Positions 35,362 through 42,499 of a stretch of 42,499 nucleotides of DNA are shown piece by piece. The stretch's first letter is position 1; each line of letters opens with the position of its first letter. Below the pieces are notes generated by a model. The model was not told the origin of the DNA. It made no database searches and saw nothing but the letters and a program-made list of their open reading frames with translations. This DNA comes from an uncultured Pseudomonadota bacterium. Its GTDB lineage: Bacteria; Bdellovibrionota_B; Oligoflexia; Oligoflexales; CAIYRB01. A program made the translations under genes and the position numbers. Location: contig CAIYRB010000021.1 of NCBI GenBank assembly GCA_903928445.1, forward strand, positions 1 to 42,499, in the 5' to 3' direction.

Positions 35362-35448
35362 TGTCCGAAAAGCTCCGTGTCTCCCTACTTCCGCGCCTCC
35401 GTGGTTAAAATTGTGTGCTTGGGAGTGACCACTGAGGCGCGGAAGTAG
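35362..35448. repeat. dispersed repeat with 21-bp hairpin (copy 1)
   Basis: 35362-35391 matches 42471-42499 at 28 of 30 positions (one gap), in the same orientation. The element continues into a large inverted repeat: 35385-35405 pairs with 35428-35448 over 21 bases with one mismatch, around a 22-base loop. The text is of the 'ACCAC-GAGGCGCGG' type seen as dispersed intergenic repeats in many bacteria. It lies between the convergent COQ8-like and 483-residue-protein genes. Confidence 0.75.
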
Positions 35449-35519
35449 TCATGTCCCTCGCACACCACATCGGCGCGGATCTGATGGAGCACGAGATGGT
35501 CACCTGTCAAGCCAACCAG

Positions 35520-36971
35520 TCAAGCCAACGACGCGTGCGCACGCTCCCAAAGCAACCGTCCAGTGAGGTGCGTCACCTCTACTTTGCCAGCGCCGAGACC
35601 GTCGTCGCCATCCGCTTCCTCGCTTGGCTCCTCTAATGCATCCACATAGGTCATAGGTTCTGCACCAAGTATCTTAGTCGCCACCGAACTAGCCACCAAC
35701 CAAGCAGACAGGCTGAATCCGTAGGCCTGCACCACCCCGACGCCCCCCAGAGTTGGGTATGTCTGCAGCACACCTGATGCCAGCAAGGTCAACAACGGAC
35801 TCTTTGCAAACAACCACTCAATCGCCGCGGCCACTGCCGCTGGCGCTAGCAAAGCCTCGGCCCTAGTAGCAAGCAGGTTATTGAACTGGACTGCTTGGGC
35901 GTCAGCGGCGGCTACTGCTGTCGCGAAATGCGCCAGATGGACTCCGCTGCACCGTTCCTCAATCGCACCCCTTGGCGTCGGTTGCAGAGCCCGCTGCAAA
36001 TTCTCTAATGCAAACAGGCAATAGCCAAGCGGTGCCGGTCGGCCGGTGAACTTGTCGACGACAAAGCGTCGGTAGTAAACATCGCTCGTCTGATCAGTCA
36101 CCTCGTCAGACACCGTCGTCCATGCTTGATGCGCCGTCACGAAGGATGACTCGCACGAATCAGCAGGCCCAAACCGCGGCGCCATGAGGCGGTACAATTC
36201 TGGCTCTAGACGCGCCAGCAGCTCACAGGATTCGGCCAGATCCGGCGTCAGCACGGGCAAGCCGCTGGGAACCCCAGACTCCACCATCGACGTCAGCATA
36301 GATAGTATGCGGAGATTGCTTCGCAGCAAGCGCCGAGCTAATCGCTGTACACGCAGGCGATCCTCTGGCGAGTAAACCTTGCGCGCACCATAACGGCTGG
36401 AAATAGTCCTGTGCATCACCTGATCGACATCGCCTTCAGCGACCACCAAGCGCTTATCAAATCGGCACTGCACCTGGGTAAAGGCTGTTACTGCAGCAAA
36501 GTCAAGGCTGGTGACCGCCTTGCGCAGCTCAGACACCAGGGTGTTAACGCTATGGATCGCGTATTGGTCCCGTCCGAAAGTGCCGAGATCACGAGCCTTC
36601 GCTACCAGCACGGGCAGCAACGCGGTGGCTTCAGCGACGACTTGACTAAACGCTTGCCGCAGCTTAGTCGGCAGCGGCCTGTCGCGCGCATCGTAGTCCT
36701 CGCTGATGGTTGCAGCCCGCTCAAACGCCCGCTCACCCCGACACATCGGTGTAAACATGACCAAAGGCAGCCGCGGCAGCACCTTTTGCAGGGCGCCAAG
36801 TGGCGGCGCCCCGTCCAGAGCTTCCAGACGAAGCAGCATCTCCCAATCAATCACGACGACGTCCGGCTCAAGGTGCAGCCATGGTGCGCGTTCGCCACAG
36901 GCCGCCAGCAACCAGGCCAAGACCGGACTATCGCCAGAGACCTCGATGTTATGTTTACTGCCCGATTCCAC
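35520..36971 (-). CDS. unrecognised 483-residue protein downstream of SNF2 helicase
   Basis: No family recognised. Residues about 12-115 have the rhythm of a degenerate receiver-like alpha/beta domain: strand V-V-V-I-D-W-E, later L-P-L-V-M-F-T-P, then helices; the receiver lysine is not evident. The rest (about 120-440) is mostly helical, rich in Leu, Ala and Arg (R-V-Q-R-L-A-R-R-L-L-R-S-N-L-R-I-L). Some helices are hydrophobic (S-P-L-L-T-L-L-A-S-G-V-L), but no clear membrane span is present. The C-terminal tail has an acidic patch E-E-P-S-E-E-A-D-G-D-D. Translation probably starts at GTG 36971, with GGGAG six bases upstream inside a tandem repeat. It follows the SNF2 gene by 51 bases on the same strand, so a shared transcript is likely. 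Confidence 0.7.
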   Translation of the reverse strand: MESGSKHNIEVSGDSPVLAWLLAACGERAPWLHLEPDVVVIDWEMLLRLEALDGAPPLGALQKVLPRLPLVMFTPMCRGERAFERAATISEDYDARDRPLPTKLRQAFSQVVAEATALLPVLVAKARDLGTFGRDQYAIHSVNTLVSELRKAVTSLDFAAVTAFTQVQCRFDKRLVVAEGDVDQVMHRTISSRYGARKVYSPEDRLRVQRLARRLLRSNLRILSMLTSMVESGVPSGLPVLTPDLAESCELLARLEPELYRLMAPRFGPADSCESSFVTAHQAWTTVSDEVTDQTSDVYYRRFVVDKFTGRPAPLGYCLFALENLQRALQPTPRGAIEERCSGVHLAHFATAVAAADAQAVQFNNLLATRAEALLAPAAVAAAIEWLFAKSPLLTLLASGVLQTYPTLGGVGVVQAYGFSLSAWLVASSVATKILGAEPMTYVDALEEPSEEADGDDGLGAGKVEVTHLTGRLLWERAHASLA

Positions 36972-37012
36972 CTTTGACTCCCTTTGACTCCCTTTGACTC
37001 CCTTTGACTCCC
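36971..37012 (-). repeat. four tandem 10-bp repeats carrying Shine-Dalgarno sequences
   Basis: On the gene strand the unit is AAAGGGAGTC, repeated 4.2 times without a mismatch directly before the GTG start at 36971. Every unit contains AAGGGAG, so the spacer between the SNF2 gene and the 483-residue-protein gene holds four potential ribosome sites, the last at proper distance. Confidence 0.85.
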
Positions 37013-37022
37013 ACTGGCGCCA

Positions 37023-40000
37023 TCAACGCGCGCGACCTCGCAGCCGTTGACTAAACAAACGTTGCGGATCTACGAGATCGAGAAAGCCTTCACTGTTGCG
37101 CAGCAGATCACCGACCCCCTCAGCGCTGGCGGCGCCGAGAAGATCCTCGGCCAGCCGCCGCTTTTCGACAAACATCTTGCCGATGGACTCTTCGATCGTC
37201 GCCTGACTGGTCAGGGTGTGAACAAACACCGAACGCTTTTGGCCGATCCGATGCGCACGGTCGCTGGCTTGGTCCTCGACCGCGGGGTTCCACCACCGGT
37301 CGAAGTGAATGACGCGGTCGGCCTCGGTTAAATTCAAACCGGTACCTCCGGCCTTCAAACTGAGAATCAGCACCGGACAGGCGTCGGTGTCACGACGCTG
37401 GCGGCACAGGTCGTTAAACTCATCGACGAGATTAAGCCGTTCTTCCGCCGTCAAACCGCCGTGGACAAACGGCGTGTCGGCTTGATCCGCGGTAGACAAC
37501 GTCGCGCCGCAAATGCGCCGCAGGATGTCGGCGGCGCCGCGGTACTGGGTGAAGAGCAAAATCCCTCGACTAGAAGTCCGCAGCGACTGGATCAGCTCGG
37601 CCGCCGCCAAGACTTTGCCGCTGCGCTGCAACCAGTCGCCGTAGGTGGCAGATTTCGCCCGGATATTCAGGCGCTTTAACACTGCTTGACGAATTTTCTT
37701 GGTCGCCACCGCCGTCGCCGCATCGATGTCCGCCACCACCTCGGCTTCATCCTGGTCGCCGTAGAAGAGCTCCGGATGAATGCAGATCTGCTTCAGATGC
37801 AAGATCGCCTTCAGATACGCGGCACGACGTGCAAAGCTCGGCAGACCAAGCTCATTTTCAGCCATGACGGTCTCGATGACGGCTTCATAGAGCGTCATCT
37901 GTTCTTCAGAAAGATCACAACCAAGGTCAAGATGAACCTTTGCGGGCAAGCCCAAGGCCACCAACGGATCGGCTTTCATTCGGCGCAGGATGATGGGAGC
38001 CAAACTCTCGCGCAGCGGTGCCATCAAGGCGACCTTTTGCTGCGACGAGCGCGCCAATTGAGTGTAGGCATTGAAGTCGATTTGTCGGCCCAAATACCCT
38101 GGATTCAGCCAGTTGATGATCGACCAAAGTTCGGCAGCTCGGTTCTCGACCGGCGTACCGGTCAGCGCCACACGGTAGCGAGAGGTCAGCTTGCCGGCGA
38201 CTTCGGCGACCTGGGTGTCGGCATTCTTGATCGCCTGCGCCTCGTCGAGCACGACGATATTCCAATCCCTATCGATAAACTCATTCTGATTGATACGAAG
38301 TCGCGGGTAAGTGACCAGCCAAACATCCGCGGGTTCGGTCGCGACGTCGTCACCGTGTACTTTGACCCGCAGATCGCCACCGTAGGTCGCGAGCTCGCGG
38401 CGCCAGTTATAAAGCAAGGTCTTTGGCATCACCACGAGTGAAGGCCGCCCGGTTGCGCGCATTGCCCGCAGCAAAGCGATTGTTTGCAGCGTTTTGCCCA
38501 AGCCCATTTCGTCGGCGAGACAGACGCCAAAGCCCATGTGCAAACGCAGGTACATCCACGCCAAGCCCTCGGCCTGATAGGAACGCAAGATCTGGCGCAG
38601 GTCGCCGAGGCGGTTACCGAGCAAGCTCTCAACCAGCGGCGGCAAGGCCTGCTGGTCGAGAGTGCGCAGCACCGGAGTGATCTGGAGACTAAGGTGGCGC
38701 AGGTACTCTTCGGGCGTTAGAGTGCCCTTTGCAGCCTTTAGAGCTTGTTGTTGGACCGGCCAAATATCGCCAAGGCGCAGCTGAAGAAACTTCGCATAGA
38801 CGCGCTTGCGTAGGATAAACTCGTCAGTCTTGGCCTCATACGCGGCAGTATCGACCACCAGGCCAGAGGCTAAGCGAAAGTAACCCGCCGAGGTTTTGAC
38901 GGCGCTGAACCACTCCGCTTCGTCTACCGTTCGCCCTTCCACGGTAAAGTAGGGGCGCGCCTCAAAACGAAGTCCGGCACCAAACTCGGCGAGCATATCG
39001 GCGTAGGCGGCGTCAGTGGCGCCAGCGGCCGTCGCTTTGGCGAACGACGCGACGAGGTGCTCAACGCTGGCCAAACCAACTAGCTCGTCACCACTTCCAA
39101 CCGTGACAAAACGCACGGCTAGACGCACCTCGGCGGCCGCGATACCGCCGTCGATGAAGGTCAACGGCCAGGCATTCGAGCGCGTGTCCTGGTAGAGTGC
39201 TGGCTTTTTCAGCCTAACCGGATCGCAAGACCAGGGGGTTGTACCGGCAAACCAGCGCTCGACCCGGTGCCACTGCAGCCCCGCGTCGGCTGCAGCCGCG
39301 GCCGTGCGGGCCTTGACATCGTGCTGCTCCCAGCGACTGTGCGATAATCGCACGCAGCCATGGACCAAAACCTCCGGACACAACATCAGCCCGGGCTGGG
39401 CAGCCATGGTCAGAGCTAAGTCGACCGCCTGCCAGACGCGACCATGCGGCCACAGTATCTGCCTTGATTCGTCGCTATAAAGACCAGCTACGGCACGAGC
39501 ACCACTGCCTTGAAGTTCGCTAACAGCTCCAGTCAAGGTCTGGTAGCGCTCGGCAATCGCCGGGAATTTTTTGCCTTGCGAGCCCTTTAGAATCGCCGCG
39601 ACATGCGGCCTCATTTGCGCGGGCTCGATACGAAGGTAGCCTGCACCGGCCGAGGTCCCCGTTAAGGGACCTGCGGTGATCGCCGGTGCATCGGTACGCA
39701 CAACCAGGGCGCCGCCTTGAGCGAGCGGCCGCGACGGCAGCCCAGCGCTCAGCGTCGCCCAAGTCGAATCGGCCCGAAAGCGTCTCGACCAGGCTGCTGC
39801 CATCTGGGCAACGGACAGTGGTTGCGCCGCATAAAAGCGCTGCTGCATAGCGCGCTGGATCAGCACGCGCCAGGCGCCATTGAGCGCCGTGACCAGGTCT
39901 AGTCGCTGCGGCCTCTGCAGATAGTCGCTACGATTGTCGCCAAAAGGCGTGGACGTCGGCCCTGACACCTGATCTGGCCACATGCTGCCGCGTCCCTGCG

Positions 40001-40889
40001 CTGCCACGGCAGCGCGCGCGAAGCGCAGCATCGCCTCAGCGCCGACGTCCGCGACCACTCCCCAGTATTTTTTCGCGCAGGACAACTGCGCATCCAGGGC
40101 CTCCGGATCCCAGCAGGCTAGCCGCGCCCCGCTAGCGGCGAGCAGCTGGCGCACGGTGTCGGCTTGGGCCGCAAGCAGATAAAAGTAGCTGCTCCACTTG
40201 TCGTTGATGTTTAAGTAAGTCGCTTTAGCTAGGCTTGTAAGTTTGAGATCCTGACCCATCGCCAATTCATCATCGCCCAAAATAATCAATTCCTGGCGCG
40301 ACTCAGCCGCGTCGATCGACTGATGAAAATCATGAAGTGCCTGCAGTAACAGGCGAAAGGAATCCGTCAAAAGTCCGGGCTGCCGCTCCTCTGTTGCCAG
40401 TAAAAGTGCCGCCGCGTCGCTGCGGGCCGACACCTCACCACCGACGAATCGAAACCGCCGCCAACGCGGAAAGTCTGCGCAGCGCTGCACCTGAGTCTTG
40501 GCAATGGCCACGGATGCCGCCTCGCCGCCACCACCACCGGAGACGATATAGTCGATGACCGCCGCGCCCGGCAGCGGCAAGGCCGAGGTCAAGGCAGGGT
40601 AGAGGGCCTGATAGAGTTCCATCTTGCCGGGAGTGTAACCGCTGGCCTCGAGCACCGTCCGCAGTGTGCCGCACTGCCAGTAGACCTTTGACTGCGCCAG
40701 ATAGAGCGAAGGCGTCAGGCCTTTGGTGCCGAGCCCGCTCATGACGGCTAACATGGTTGGATGACCCGTCAGATCGATTCCACCGTGCAGCGTCAGGTCC
40801 CGGCAGTCGCGCAGATAAAGTTCACCTGGAACACTAGGTCGCGGCTTTTTAGCTGATGTGGGTCGTGCTGCAGTGGGCCGGGTCGGCAT
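37023..40889 (-). CDS. SNF2-family helicase with N-terminal SNF2-associated (DUF3670-like) region
   Basis: 1,288 residues. The C-terminal ~500 residues form a complete SNF2/Swi2 double-stranded-DNA translocase: Walker A D793-E-M-G-L-G-K799-T800, DEAQ box D882-E-A-Q885, L-T-G-T-P-V-E-N, then the second lobe with F-V-H-G-G-L-T, L-S-L-K-A-G-G-T-G-L-N-L, and R-A-H-R-I-G-Q. Before the helicase (about 620-720), R-P-Y-F-T-V-E-G-R-T-V-D-E-A-E-W and G-L-V-V-D-T-A-A-Y resemble the bacterial SNF2-associated region DUF3670. The first ~600 residues are unrecognised and probably specific to this lineage. No nuclease or methylase domain is fused. The family remodels protein-DNA complexes or helps transcription (RapA-like) or repair. 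It lies between the second DUF4143 ATPase gene (88 bases upstream) and the 483-residue-protein gene. Confidence 0.88.
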   Translation of the reverse strand: MPTRPTAARPTSAKKPRPSVPGELYLRDCRDLTLHGGIDLTGHPTMLAVMSGLGTKGLTPSLYLAQSKVYWQCGTLRTVLEASGYTPGKMELYQALYPALTSALPLPGAAVIDYIVSGGGGGEAASVAIAKTQVQRCADFPRWRRFRFVGGEVSARSDAAALLLATEERQPGLLTDSFRLLLQALHDFHQSIDAAESRQELIILGDDELAMGQDLKLTSLAKATYLNINDKWSSYFYLLAAQADTVRQLLAASGARLACWDPEALDAQLSCAKKYWGVVADVGAEAMLRFARAAVAAQGRGSMWPDQVSGPTSTPFGDNRSDYLQRPQRLDLVTALNGAWRVLIQRAMQQRFYAAQPLSVAQMAAAWSRRFRADSTWATLSAGLPSRPLAQGGALVVRTDAPAITAGPLTGTSAGAGYLRIEPAQMRPHVAAILKGSQGKKFPAIAERYQTLTGAVSELQGSGARAVAGLYSDESRQILWPHGRVWQAVDLALTMAAQPGLMLCPEVLVHGCVRLSHSRWEQHDVKARTAAAAADAGLQWHRVERWFAGTTPWSCDPVRLKKPALYQDTRSNAWPLTFIDGGIAAAEVRLAVRFVTVGSGDELVGLASVEHLVASFAKATAAGATDAAYADMLAEFGAGLRFEARPYFTVEGRTVDEAEWFSAVKTSAGYFRLASGLVVDTAAYEAKTDEFILRKRVYAKFLQLRLGDIWPVQQQALKAAKGTLTPEEYLRHLSLQITPVLRTLDQQALPPLVESLLGNRLGDLRQILRSYQAEGLAWMYLRLHMGFGVCLADEMGLGKTLQTIALLRAMRATGRPSLVVMPKTLLYNWRRELATYGGDLRVKVHGDDVATEPADVWLVTYPRLRINQNEFIDRDWNIVVLDEAQAIKNADTQVAEVAGKLTSRYRVALTGTPVENRAAELWSIINWLNPGYLGRQIDFNAYTQLARSSQQKVALMAPLRESLAPIILRRMKADPLVALGLPAKVHLDLGCDLSEEQMTLYEAVIETVMAENELGLPSFARRAAYLKAILHLKQICIHPELFYGDQDEAEVVADIDAATAVATKKIRQAVLKRLNIRAKSATYGDWLQRSGKVLAAAELIQSLRTSSRGILLFTQYRGAADILRRICGATLSTADQADTPFVHGGLTAEERLNLVDEFNDLCRQRRDTDACPVLILSLKAGGTGLNLTEADRVIHFDRWWNPAVEDQASDRAHRIGQKRSVFVHTLTSQATIEESIGKMFVEKRRLAEDLLGAASAEGVGDLLRNSEGFLDLVDPQRLFSQRLRGRAR

Positions 40890-40977
40890 GGCGCATCTCG
40901 ATGGTAGAGCCGATAAACACTACCCGCTAAGGCTGCAGCGCACAAGCGCAAAGATAGTTCACCCCAGTCACCAAAAT

Positions 40978-42177
40978 TTATACGCTACTACCGCCGGTCT
41001 TGTGGCTGCCCACATCTTGCCAAAGTTTATGTGACCAAAGGCGCTCCAGAAAGGTCCGCCAATGGAGGCAATAAATGCCATCTTTGAGAGCTTCAACCGG
41101 ATCATGGGATACCAGGTAAAAATATTTAAAGACGCCCTCCTCACGCAGGGCCAAAAGACTTTTAAGGTCTGACTTTTGAATTTTATTGGCAGCCTTTACC
41201 TCTATGGCAGCGGTCGTCCCGACGAGAAAGTCAACCTCAAACTGCGTCGTGGAGCGCCAGTAGCGCAGGGTGTCGAGGCTACGAGTATACGAGAGATAAG
41301 CGCTTAGCTCGCAGAACAGCCAATGCTCGAAAGCTCGTCCATAAAGATCTGAATGGCGCTCTAAGGCGCGAATGTCTTGAATACGGTGAACCACGCCACA
41401 ATCAAAAAAATAGAATTTAGACGTGGTGATCGCCTTGCGCTTGGTCGAATCTTGCCATGCTTCTAGCATCGTGCCGATGAGCGTATCTTCAAGAATTCTG
41501 TAGTATTCACGGATCGTCGTGGCCGCGACGCCGGTGTCGCTGGCAAGCTTTGCGAAATTGAGCATCTGACCATTCGTAAGTGCTGCCAGTTTGAGAAAGG
41601 TCAAAAACGATGGGATCTTGCGCACCAAACCTTCCTGCTTTACCTCTTCGTTAATATAGGTCGTCACATAGGCGGCGAGCTCTTCTGTGGGGTACCCGCT
41701 GATGTAGACTTGCGGCAGAGAGCCGTAGAGCAAAGCCTTTTCGAGGTTGAATGTGTCACCCAATTCGCAGCTAGTGAGGGGGAACAATTTTGCAATCCAC
41801 GCACGGCCGGCGAGGAGATTGACTCCCGTGGCTTTTAACTTCCGGGCGCTGCTGCCGGTTAACAGAAAGCGCCATCCGCGGTCTTCTATGAGCCGGTGCA
41901 CTTCGTTGAGCAGCTCTGGCACTTTTTGAACCTCATCAATGACCACGAGGTCCTGAGGCCCAATCGGCCCTGCACTCTCGGCAATCGCTTGCAGATCTTG
42001 TGGACTTTGGCTCAAACGGAGCAGGAAGGAAGAGTCGAGAAGATCGATGCGGCGGGCCTCTGGCAATTGACGCTTCAGCAGCGAGCTTTTGCCCGTCGAA
42101 CGCGGCCCAAAAAGAAAGAATGACTTTTTTTTCAGTAAGTTACTAAGATCCAAGGTGCGCGGAATGAATATATTCAA
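40978..42177 (-). CDS. AAA ATPase with DUF4143 domain (copy 2)
   Basis: 399 residues. Walker A G24-P-R-S-T-G-K30-S-S, Walker B L-V-V-I-D81-E82-V-Q-K, sensor L-L-T-G-S-S-A-R-K-L, then a winged-helix-like segment (about 200-230) with L-N-F-A-K-L-A and G-V-A-A-T-T-I-R. The C-terminal part keeps E-V-D316-F and E326-V-K328, a PD-(D/E)XK-like core. It is a clear paralogue of 17804-18976 with identical stretches such as V-Q-K-V-P-E-L-L and G-V-N-L-L-A-G-R-A. The start is a TTG at 42177 with AGGA eight bases upstream. That ribosome site lies within one arm of the promoter palindrome. Function unsettled; ATP-dependent action on nucleic acid is a reasonable guess. Confidence 0.8.
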   Translation of the reverse strand: MNIFIPRTLDLSNLLKKKSFFLFGPRSTGKSSLLKRQLPEARRIDLLDSSFLLRLSQSPQDLQAIAESAGPIGPQDLVVIDEVQKVPELLNEVHRLIEDRGWRFLLTGSSARKLKATGVNLLAGRAWIAKLFPLTSCELGDTFNLEKALLYGSLPQVYISGYPTEELAAYVTTYINEEVKQEGLVRKIPSFLTFLKLAALTNGQMLNFAKLASDTGVAATTIREYYRILEDTLIGTMLEAWQDSTKRKAITTSKFYFFDCGVVHRIQDIRALERHSDLYGRAFEHWLFCELSAYLSYTRSLDTLRYWRSTTQFEVDFLVGTTAAIEVKAANKIQKSDLKSLLALREEGVFKYFYLVSHDPVEALKDGIYCLHWRTFLERLWSHKLWQDVGSHKTGGSSV

Positions 42178-42182
42178 GCTTT

Positions 42183-42219
42183 CTATCCTCGATTATCGCC
42201 GATATAGTAGGATAGTAAA
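42183..42219 (-). promoter_or_regulatory. 33-bp dyad over promoter and ribosome site of DUF4143 copy 2
   Basis: The outer arms CTATCCT (42183-42189) and AGGATAG (42209-42215) and inner arms TATCG/CGATA share one centre at 42199. On the gene strand a promoter can be read: TTTACT (42219-42214), 16-base spacer, GATAAT (42197-42192). The dyad therefore covers the -10, the spacer and, at its gene-side arm, the AGGA ribosome site of the TTG start. Confidence 0.55.
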
Positions 42220-42470
42220 CTGGACGGTGGGCTTTTGCTAGCGCCAATGCCTGAGGTCGAAAGGTGCCTGAGTGGTGTTGAGGGATTAGGATCATCCTGG
42301 GTGGGCGCCAAAGTCGATGAGATAATGCACAAATTCAGTCCGACGCTCCGCCCAAATCATCCCCGAAGGATCTGGCAGTCTCCCAAAGATCCGCGCTTTT
42401 TTACCGCCCCACCGCAGTCGCTAAAGTTTTGCCCCGCCCGCACCGATATACATCCAGCGGACTTAGAACA
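42220..42470. other. intergenic region, possible gene remnant
   Basis: No gene is supported. On the minus strand a 42-codon open stretch ending at TGA 42292 reads A-R-I-F-G-R-L-P-D-P-S-G-M-I-W-A-E-R and then F-V-H-Y-L-I-D-F-G-A. This looks protein-like but has no start or ribosome site; it may be a relic. Confidence 0.25.
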
Positions 42471-42499
42471 TGTCCGAAAATTCCGTGTCTCCCTACTTC
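42471..42499. repeat. dispersed repeat (copy 2, cut by window end)
   Basis: 29 bases matching 35362-35391 with one gap and one mismatch. The window stops exactly where the hairpin arm of copy 1 continues, so a full second element probably lies just outside. Confidence 0.75.

Noticed and set aside
35451-35636. Plus-strand open frame starting inside the hairpin repeat.
   Set aside because: It runs antisense into the end of the 483-residue-protein gene and has no ribosome site or protein-like composition.
37023-40889. SNF2 gene as the core of a known anti-phage system such as DISARM.
   Set aside because: No methylase, phospholipase-D nuclease or DUF1998 partner is present; the architecture resembles general bacterial SNF2 helicases.
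42292-42417. Short minus-strand open stretch with protein-like text.
   Set aside because: No start codon with a ribosome site at its head and a stop just upstream; kept only as a possible relic.

Overview
The window looks like chromosomal DNA of a Gram-negative, lipoprotein-rich bacterium. The best guess is the Bdellovibrionota/Oligoflexia or a neighbouring former deltaproteobacterial lineage. This rests on gene content alone: a 2,269-residue lipid-anchored chimeric fibre protein, an FHA-GGDEF cyclase built like Bdellovibrio DgcB, a receiver-TPR protein, a receiver-metallo-beta-lactamase fusion, and seven predicted lipoproteins. No rRNA, tRNA or CRISPR array was seen.

Layout, left to right. 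1-212 is the tail of an IS91-type transposase. 316-2413 (minus) is a receiver/metallo-hydrolase gene followed by an outer-membrane-barrel-like protein. 2730-4466 is a long acyl-CoA dehydrogenase. 4845-5324 (minus) is a small lipoprotein, and 5533-6777 a receiver-TPR protein. 6778-8445 is an islet: a stand-alone AAA ATPase sits between the receiver-TPR gene end and a second, 88% identical copy of that 3' end. 8505-9950 is a MerA-like flavin disulfide oxidoreductase, converging on the giant fibre gene (9954-16763, minus). 17080-17709 is a lysozyme-like lipoprotein, and 17804-18976 (minus) the first AAA/DUF4143 ATPase. 19227-21563 (minus) is a ugd-glk sugar operon, with the FHA-GGDEF gene and a lipoprotein gene leaving in the other direction. 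23511-26368 holds a hypothetical protein and a membrane zinc peptidase, and 26434-29219 the translationally coupled tldD-tldE pair. 29444-33683 holds three lipoprotein genes of lower GC, and 34037-35341 a COQ8/ADCK3-type atypical kinase. 35362-42499 carries, all on the minus strand, a second AAA/DUF4143 ATPase, a SNF2 helicase and an unrecognised 483-residue protein. A nearly identical 30-base repeat lies at each end of that last segment.

Functional threads. (i) Cell envelope and surface: the fibre, six further lipoproteins, the barrel protein, UDP-glucuronate supply and the lysozyme-like enzyme. (ii) Signalling: two receiver fusions and a cyclic-di-GMP synthase with an FHA domain. (iii) Accessory DNA: three independent P-loop ATPase genes, each with perfect or near-perfect inverted repeats lying on its predicted promoter; the duplicated gene end; the dispersed repeats; and the IS91 relic.

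The most interesting signals are the ATPase islet with its duplicated flank, the promoter-overlapping palindromes of the two DUF4143 genes, the repeat-bracketed SNF2/unknown-protein segment with a four-copy tandem Shine-Dalgarno repeat, and the fibre gene with recently duplicated modules. All functions are inferred from sequence by eye. No alignments, structure predictions or database searches were run.
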